Source: Sinomicrobium sp. (GTDB lineage: Bacteria > Bacteroidota > Bacteroidia > Flavobacteriales > Flavobacteriaceae). From it: a stretch of DNA of 37,078 nucleotides. The position numbers and the translations under genes are program-made. Location: contig JAJUFH010000029.1 in assembly GCA_029266035.1 (NCBI GenBank), forward strand, positions 1 through 37,078, in the 5' to 3' direction. Under the pieces are notes generated by a model. That model did not search any database and was not told where the DNA came from. It worked only from the letters and a program-made list of their open reading frames with translations. This document shows, piece by piece, positions 32,886 to 37,078 of this stretch. Numbering within the stretch: position 1 is the first letter of the stretch; each line of letters begins with the position of its first letter.

Positions 32886-33290
32886 ATGACTAATATCTCA
32901 TCAAACAAAGAAGTTGTTTCAGCAATGTATCAGACATTTTTGAATCAAAAACAGCTCGATTCACTCGATCAATTTGTAGACGCCGATTATATAGATGAAT
33001 TTAAAGCGGTAAACCGAGCGTTGATGCTTGCTTTTCGCGATATTCACTTTAGTATTAAAGAGATTTTTGAAGACGGTGACAAGGTAGTTACGGTATACGA
33101 ATGGAGCGGTACCCATCAAAATGACTATCAAAAAATTCCCGCGACCAATAAAAGAGTAATTGTCGATGGAATAAGTATTTACGAACTTAAGAATGGTAAA
33201 ATAATCAATAGCATTGCCAAACCAAACAAACTTTCTTTTTTTATACAATTAGGAATTATTCCTGAAGATTTTTTGAGCAGAGTAAAGTAA
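32886..33290 (+). CDS. SnoaL-like / ester cyclase family protein
   Basis: A 134-aa NTF2-fold protein. It has the family layout: helical start NKEVVSAMYQTFLNQKQLDSLDQFVDADYID, a mid segment AFRDIHFSIKEIFEDGDKVVTVYEWSGTHQ, and VIVDGISIYELKNGKIINSI. Members range from polyketide cyclases to stress proteins of unknown substrate, so no reaction can be assigned. It is probably cytoplasmic. It precedes an AraC-type regulator gene by 111 bp of AT-rich DNA in which I see no clear promoter. Confidence 0.82.
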   Translation: MTNISSNKEVVSAMYQTFLNQKQLDSLDQFVDADYIDEFKAVNRALMLAFRDIHFSIKEIFEDGDKVVTVYEWSGTHQNDYQKIPATNKRVIVDGISIYELKNGKIINSIAKPNKLSFFIQLGIIPEDFLSRVK

Positions 33291-33401
33291 ATTTTGTGGA
33301 ATGAGGAAAAGCTAAAAATATCCATCAGACAAATAACATATCCTAACGGGGCATTCATCTAACAGCTTGGCAACAATCTAAAAATCAAACCTAAAAGAGC
33401 A

Positions 33402-34199
33402 TTGATAACAGGAGAAAGAACCCATAGCGAGAATCTACTACCATATGTAAACGATATTTTGGTTTTCGAGGAAAAAAATCAAAATGCAGAGACTGTATTG
33501 CCTTTTTTTGCCGACGGATTTCCTGGAATTGTGTTTAATGTTGCCCCTAACGGACTTTATTTGCAGCACAAAAACAAAAGGCTATCAGATTTTTTCCTGT
33601 ACGGACAGACCATCAACCCAATTGAACTCTCTGTAAAAGGAACATACAAGTTGATAGCGTTTCAGATCTTCCCTTTTGCCGTACGCGTACTTTTGGGTGT
33701 AGAACCAAAAATACTGAACGATGATTGCTTTGATTTAACGGGGTTCATAGAACAAAACCAACAATTAAAAAATTTAAAAAAGGCCGAAACAACGAAACGT
33801 CAAATAAAAATTATCTCCCTTTTTTTAGAAGAGATTGCTAAAAACAGTTCATTAAATCCTGACAAATCCATTCTTTTGGCCATCAATTTAATAGTGCAGT
33901 TCAAAGGGAAAATATCGGTTTCAGAGCTGCGTAATAAATTATTCTTGACAGAAAGAACACTCGAAAGGCGCTTTGTAAAGGAGGTTGGCGTAACTCCAAA
34001 GGTGTTTTGTAAAATCATACAGTTTCAAAACTCTTTGGCACAAATAAAAAACGAAGCATCTAATAGCCTTACGGGCATTGCTTATGAAAATGGATTTTCA
34101 GATCAATCCCATTTCATCAAAACATTTAAGAAATATACAGGTTTTACCCCTTCAGAATTTCAACATTTGCCCGCCCTTGCCAATTTTATTCCCGAATAG
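33402..34199 (+). CDS. AraC-family transcriptional regulator
   Basis: About 265 aa. The C-terminal two-helix-turn-helix domain is clear: ISVSELRNKLFLTERTLERRFVKEVGVTPKVFCKIIQFQNSLAQI, then SLTGIAYENGFSDQSHFIKTFKKYTGFTPSEF (about 170-250). The N-terminal part (about 1-150) is a cupin-like sensor region, LPFFADGFPGIVFNVAPNGLYL. The start is a problem: between the upstream in-frame stop (33360-33362) and the conserved region there is no ATG, and TTG 33402 is the only usual alternative. The frame upstream (NLKIKPKRAL) looks coding, so the true start codon may have been lost. It may regulate the neighbouring SnoaL-like and NAD(P)-binding genes. Confidence 0.85.
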   Translation: MITGERTHSENLLPYVNDILVFEEKNQNAETVLPFFADGFPGIVFNVAPNGLYLQHKNKRLSDFFLYGQTINPIELSVKGTYKLIAFQIFPFAVRVLLGVEPKILNDDCFDLTGFIEQNQQLKNLKKAETTKRQIKIISLFLEEIAKNSSLNPDKSILLAINLIVQFKGKISVSELRNKLFLTERTLERRFVKEVGVTPKVFCKIIQFQNSLAQIKNEASNSLTGIAYENGFSDQSHFIKTFKKYTGFTPSEFQHLPALANFIPE

Positions 34200-34274
34200 G
34201 AATGACGGTTTTGTACAATTTACTTTATCCCGTACAGCTGACATTTGTCTTATGAAAACTTAAAATATAAGACA

Positions 34275-34898
34275 ATGAAAATTTTAGTATTTGGAGCCAC
34301 CGGAAGTGTGGGAAAAGAAATCGTAAAGCAAGCATTGAATCAAGGACACCAGGTTACAGCCTTTGTGAGAAATCTGGAAAATTCAGGTCTTAGAAATTCA
34401 GCTAATGTAAAACTGATCAAGGGAGATGTAACCTATTACAGCAATGTAGAAAAAGCATTGCGAGATCAAGATGCCGTCTTATGTGCAATAGGAGATGGAA
34501 AAATAGGCAAAGTAAGAAACCTTGGAACAAAAAATATTGTGGAAGCAATGGAAAAGAACAATGTAAAACGACTCATCTGCCAATCAACTCTTGGTATGGG
34601 AGAAAGTTACGACAACCTAAACTTTCTTTGGAGGTACATAATGTTTGGTTTTTTGCTCAAAAAAGCATTTCAGGACCACAAACTACAGGAACAGCATATT
34701 TTAAACAGCGACTTAGACTATACAATCGTGAGACCGAGTGCATTGACCGATGGAGAATTGACCAATAAATTCAAGAGGGGATTTGACGGAAACCAAAAGA
34801 ACTTGAGCCTAAAAATTTCCCGAGCCGATGTTGCTTATTTTATGCTCGAACAGCTTGAAAATAGGACAGAAAGTAGACTTATTAGTATTTCAGATTGA
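34275..34898 (+). CDS. NAD(P)-binding (NmrA-like, atypical SDR) protein
   Basis: A 207-aa protein from ATG 34275; the start 10 codons upstream is not supported by the family, whose first strand begins MKILVFGATGSVGKEIV. The Rossmann motif GATGSVG is at 7-13. Later LICQSTLGMGES and DYTIVRPSALTDG (about 160-172) fit flavin-reductase/NmrA-type proteins. These act as NAD(P)H-dependent reductases or redox sensors; the substrate is unknown. It lies 75 bp after the AraC-type gene on the same strand and may be its target. Confidence 0.88.
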   Translation: MKILVFGATGSVGKEIVKQALNQGHQVTAFVRNLENSGLRNSANVKLIKGDVTYYSNVEKALRDQDAVLCAIGDGKIGKVRNLGTKNIVEAMEKNNVKRLICQSTLGMGESYDNLNFLWRYIMFGFLLKKAFQDHKLQEQHILNSDLDYTIVRPSALTDGELTNKFKRGFDGNQKNLSLKISRADVAYFMLEQLENRTESRLISISD

Positions 34899-35000
34899 GA
34901 ACCTGTAGTTTGTAAAAAATCAATGCCCCCGTTTGTACTCTGCCAATCCGAATTGTCGCGGTCTTACTTACTATTTGTTTTATGCCAAATAATCTTAACG

Positions 35001-35228
35001 ATAGCTTTTGGAGACAAAGATATTATCAACAGAACCAAAACAGAAGGACAAGACATTTAGGCCGTAACCGCACCATTGGTTGTAGAAGCCGTAAACAGAA
35101 TTCAATTGGGAACTGCTCAAACCAAGGGTGTAGCAACTATTGGAGAAATTATTAATTCGAGTAATTTCTTAAAATCTTTGGACCCAGATGATATAAGCAT
35201 TTCTGAGATAAGTGAAATGGAAAATTAA
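35001..35228 (+). pseudogene. Remnant of a coding gene with an internal TAG
   Basis: One frame reads IAFGDKDIINRTKTEGQD, I, stop (TAG 35058-35060), then AVTAPLVVEAVNRIQLGTAQ, TKGVATIGEIINSSNFLKSL and on to TAA 35228. Apart from the TAG it is smooth protein-like sequence. The second half resembles, from memory, the C-terminus of saccharopine dehydrogenase-type NADP-binding proteins, but I am not sure. There is no start codon and no clear coding sequence in 34899-35000. It is followed directly by a terminator hairpin, as a real gene end would be. Confidence 0.6.
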
Positions 35229-35233
35229 ATAGC

Positions 35234-35259
35234 AAAAATCGCAGCAATTGGCGATTTTT
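35234..35259. terminator. Terminator after the gene remnant
   Basis: AAAAATCGC / GCGATTTTT, a perfect 9-bp stem with an 8-nt loop, symmetric and so active on both strands. The rest of 35260-35559 has no gene. It holds a perfect 14-bp palindrome CTCATTCGAATGAG (35315-35328) followed by T-runs, an inverted repeat GTGCCA / TGGCAC (35362-35380), and TTACCAA-TT-TTGGTAA (35521-35536) just before the next ORF. Confidence 0.75.
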
Positions 35260-35559
35260 CGCCCAACCACCTTTTCTCGTTTTGCTCTAAGTATAGGCAT
35301 GGTTTTGGTCTACACTCATTCGAATGAGGTTTTTCCGATTTTTCTCGAGTTTTTTTTAATGGTGCCAAATGCAATGGCACAGTCAGATTCGCAGCCAGCC
35401 AACTAAATCACGTAGTTTTCTCAAAATGTTAGTACTTTCAAAATACCGTTTCACTTCTTTTATCTTGGCGATACATTCTTCAAATGTAGGTGGTGTTGTT
35501 TTTCGAGCAATTTGGCAAGCTTACCAATTTTGGTAAATTCTGAAGAAAGATATATAAAA

Positions 35560-35736
35560 ATGAAGCAAGAGAAAATGAAAAAGATTTCCCCCGAACAAGC
35601 GCAAAGCATGTTAAAAAAAGAAGGATTGGACATTAGTTTAGAACAAGCGGAAGAAGTGTTGTTATTTTTACGGAAAATGGCTAACATAGTGGTATATAAT
35701 TATTTAAACCAAAGTAAACATAGGGAAGATAGCTGA
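35560..35736 (+). CDS. Small protein of a mobile-element type, 58 aa
   Basis: ATG 35560 gives MKQEKMKKISPEQAQSMLKK, then EGLDISLEQAEEVLLFLRKM, then ANIVVYNYLN and a short tail. It is a charged, helical protein, and the two SPEQAQ/SLEQAE helices look like a repeated motif. I recall similar small proteins next to recombinase genes in Bacteroidetes mobile elements, without known function. Its stop overlaps the reading frame of the broken serine recombinase that follows, as in a two-gene unit. An inverted repeat TTACCAA/TTGGTAA lies 24 bp upstream. Longer starts upstream are less likely. Confidence 0.65.
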   Translation: MKQEKMKKISPEQAQSMLKKEGLDISLEQAEEVLLFLRKMANIVVYNYLNQSKHREDS

Positions 35737-35946
35737 CTTATATGTACGGGTGAGTACGGGTGAGTACGGATGAACAGGCCGACAAGGGATACTCTCAAAG
35801 GGATCAGGAAGAAAGGCTTAGAAAGTATTGTGAGAGCAATTACATACATATCAGGGAGGTGATCTATGAAGATCATTCGGCCAAGACCTTTAACCGACTT
35901 TGACTGGCAAAAGCTGCTTTCATTAAAAAAGAGAGCCCAGCTGCCA
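35720..35946 (+). pseudogene. Serine recombinase (resolvase N-terminal domain) pseudogene
   Basis: Three frames together read as one resolvase N-terminus: GKIADLYVRVST in the first, VRVSTDEQADKGYSQRDQEE through RLRKYCESNY to EDHSAKTFNR in the second, and DWQKLLSLKKRAQLP in the third. The serine in VRVST is the catalytic residue of the family. Two lesions break it: a 10-bp tandem duplication at 35744-35773 and a 1-bp insertion near 35898-35901. It stops at about residue 75 where a group II intron fragment begins (35947). Its first codons overlap the small gene before it; an ATA stands where an ATG would be expected. Confidence 0.85.
35744..35773 (+). repeat. 10-bp tandem triplet in the recombinase pseudogene
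   Basis: GTACGGGTGA, GTACGGGTGA and GTACGGATGA follow each other directly. Two copies encode the normal VRVSTDE; the extra copy shifts the frame by one. Confidence 0.95.
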
Positions 35947-36260
35947 ATCGGGTAGACGGCTCCGCCATTAACTGACGGAGTGCACCCCTCACACCACTCC
36001 CGAAAACTTTCGGGAAATTAGTCTTCCCGATATTCGGGACAGACTGTATACGGCGGTTCGACAATTAGACTTATCGACTGTAGTATTCGGATTAAATTAA
36101 CATAAGCTTTTATTTTTAAGCGTTTTATGGTAATGGCAGTTCGAAGAAAAGGAGTATGAGCTACAGCCCACCCGCCCATTCGGGTGCAATTCCAGGCATA
36201 GGTCTGGTCTGGATTGATTTCCAATCGAATAAGGCTTTTCCGTTTTCGTTTATTAACCAA
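35947..36260 (-). mobile_element. Truncated group II intron: maturase C-terminus and domains V-VI
   Basis: Read on the minus strand, 36260 to about 36090 encodes KRKSLIRLEINPDQTYAWNC, then TRMGGWAVAHTPFLRTAITI and KRLKIKAYVNLI, which match the C-terminus of group II intron maturases (the GGWAVAxSPIL...TITxxRLK pattern). Then comes GAACCGCCGTATAC (36059-36046), the 5' half of Bacteroidetes-type domain V, and GTGGTGTGAGGGG as its 3' half. Next is a domain VI-like hairpin (CTCCG...CGGAG) and the intron end CCGTCTACCCGAT at 35947. The apical part of domain V is replaced by two hairpins, so it cannot splice. The 5' half of the intron and most of the maturase are missing. It abuts the recombinase remnant directly. 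Confidence 0.8.
35998..36044. repeat. Two tandem hairpins inside intron domain V
   Basis: TCCCGAAA-AC-TTTCGGGA (35998-36015) and GTCT-TCCCGA-TAT-TCGGGA-C-AGAC (36021-36044) are perfect or near-perfect stems sharing a TCCCGA core. They look like REP-type palindromes. Confidence 0.8.
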
Positions 36261-36289
36261 AAAAGCTACCTGATTTGTTCAAGTAGCTT
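36259..36289 (-). terminator. Terminator of the nitroreductase gene
   Basis: On the minus strand AAGCTAC-N13-GTAGCTT (36263-36289) is followed by a run of Ts (36259-36262). It lies 22 bp after the nitroreductase stop. Confidence 0.75.
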
Positions 36290-36311
36290 AAATGTTAATA
36301 TCGATAAAAAA

Positions 36312-36959
36312 TCAATTGATTATAGTAGCAAACTCTTGTATTGGTAGCCTTACTTTTTTTAGTTTAGAATTCCAGTCATTTTCTTCATCACGATACCCTA
36401 AAGCAAGTAGTACAACACTTTTAAGCCCTTTTTCCTTTAATTTTAATATTTCATCAAACTTCTCAGCATCGAAACCTTCCATTGGCGTGGCATCGATTTT
36501 CAAATTTGCTGCAGCAATCAATCCAGTTCCCAGACCTATGTATGCTTGTTTCGTTGACCAGATAAAATTATCATTATCGGTTTGTGCTAAAAGAAAGCTA
36601 CTAATTTTATTTTTAAAATCGGCCAATTGCTCAGCTGGTGTTTCTCTTTCTTTAGCAACTCGTTGTAGATATTTATCAATTGTTCCTTCCTTAATTGAAT
36701 CAAATGCCGCAAATACCAAAAGATGAGAACTTTCAACAATTTGCGAATTAAACGAGTTTTCGCCTAGTTCTTTTTTTAATGATGGACTATCAATAACAAA
36801 TAATCTATACGGTTGTATTCCAATTGAGGATGCAGAAAGGTTAATCGCTTCAATGACTTTGTCTAAATCTTCACTTGAAACTCTTTTGTCACTGAACTTT
36901 TTTGTTGCATATCGCCATTTTAAATCGTCTATTAATTTTCTGATTATCCGTTTATGCAC
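36312..36959 (-). CDS. Nitroreductase family NAD(P)H:flavin oxidoreductase
   Basis: A 215-aa FMN protein of the NfsB-like nitroreductase fold. Features: LKWRYATKKFSDKRVSSEDLDKVIEAINLSASSIGIQPYRLFVI (about 13-56) with the FMN-binding arginine/lysine cluster; STKQAYIGLGTGLIAAANLKIDATPMEGFD (about 134-163); and a C-terminal LLALGYRDEEND. It should reduce nitro compounds or quinones. The start is odd: the family normally begins just before LIDDLKWRYATKKF, but here no ATG is present and the only start is GTG 36959. The extra residues (HKRIIRK) overlap the end of an IS transposase. The native start may have been replaced by the IS insertion. It has its own terminator. Confidence 0.88.
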   Translation of the reverse strand: MHKRIIRKLIDDLKWRYATKKFSDKRVSSEDLDKVIEAINLSASSIGIQPYRLFVIDSPSLKKELGENSFNSQIVESSHLLVFAAFDSIKEGTIDKYLQRVAKERETPAEQLADFKNKISSFLLAQTDNDNFIWSTKQAYIGLGTGLIAAANLKIDATPMEGFDAEKFDEILKLKEKGLKSVVLLALGYRDEENDWNSKLKKVRLPIQEFATIIN

Positions 36960-37078
36960 CTGTTATATTCGCAATTACTAGTCTGTCAAAGAGTTTGTCT
37001 CCAAAATACCGTCTGTTTAATTTGTAAATAAACTCGTTGAGATACAACTGTAAGTATTTCCTTTTGATTTTATGGTAG
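36952..37078 (-). mobile_element. C-terminus of an IS1595 (ISXO2-like) transposase, cut by the window edge
   Basis: On the minus strand the frame entering at 37078 reads YHKIKRKYLQLYLNEFIYKL then NRRYFGDKLFDRLVIANITG and stops at TAA 36954-36952. YLxEFxYxxNRR...LFDRL is the C-terminal end of ISXO2-like DDE transposases of the IS1595 family. The N-terminal part lies outside the window. Its stop overlaps the GTG start of the nitroreductase by 8 bp. The usual terminal inverted repeat after the stop would thus lie inside the nitroreductase 5' end; I cannot identify it. Confidence 0.75.

Noticed and set aside
30305-34898. Accessory block read as a defence island
   Set aside because: The genes are redox enzymes, regulators and envelope proteins; no nuclease, helicase, toxin or other defence domain is visible.

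Overview
The window looks like part of a chromosome from Bacteroidetes, most likely family Flavobacteriaceae. Evidence: the type II-C CRISPR repeat and its Cas9, many TAnnTTTG (-7) promoter boxes typical of the phylum, few Shine-Dalgarno sequences before starts, and housekeeping proteins (glyA, gcvT, fumarylacetoacetase, prfB, lon) of Bacteroidetes type. I cannot name the genus.

Layout. 1-3821: a long CRISPR array (48 repeats of 50 bp, 30-bp spacers) whose left end lies outside the window. 3872-10346: a type II-C locus. cas2, cas1, a REP-associated (Y1/HUH) transposase gene and cas9 lie on the minus strand, transcribed cas9 to cas2 towards the array. A tracrRNA gene with matching anti-repeat and terminator lies on the plus strand, divergent from cas9. 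The transposase sits between cas9 and cas1 with gaps of only 22 and 25 bp. It marks a composition break: about 30% G+C in hand-counted lines of cas9, about 47% in cas1. 10362-15804: minus-strand DUF2071 protein, POT peptide transporter, NamA-like flavin oxidoreductase and serine hydroxymethyltransferase. 16029-19336: plus-strand fumarylacetoacetase, gcvT and a sugar-epimerase-like protein. 19337-19842: a structured, repeat-like intergenic element. 19843-24163: carboxylesterase, prfB with its programmed +1 frameshift, an ArsC-like protein and a GDSL hydrolase. 24164-27200: lon and an Lrp-type regulator, the latter divergent from a TauE/SafE permease. 28080-30226: a two-lobed aspartyl-protease lipoprotein, an unknown protein and an HxlR regulator. 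30305-34898: more AT-rich accessory genes (SDR, haem-binding/P460 protein, lipoprotein, 48-aa membrane peptide, SnoaL-like, AraC-type, NAD(P)-binding). 34899-37078: a graveyard of mobile DNA. It holds a gene remnant with a stop, a small conserved-looking ORF, a serine recombinase pseudogene cut by a degraded group II intron, a nitroreductase, and the end of an IS1595-type transposase running into the nitroreductase start.

How it works together. cas9, tracrRNA and the array are complete enough to predict a working interference and adaptation module. The + strand is the crRNA strand, because the repeat 5' part pairs with the tracrRNA anti-repeat. Each repeat also contains a promoter-like TTG-N21-TAGATTTA pattern, so every spacer may have its own promoter. 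Two spacers 240 bp apart sample the same target with a 1-nt shift. glyA and gcvT on opposite sides of one intergenic region both serve one-carbon metabolism.

The most unusual points are the HUH transposase inside the cas operon, the 20-bp perfect palindrome carried in frame by that transposase gene, the repeat-embedded promoter, and the nested wreckage of recombinase, group II intron and hairpins at the right end.
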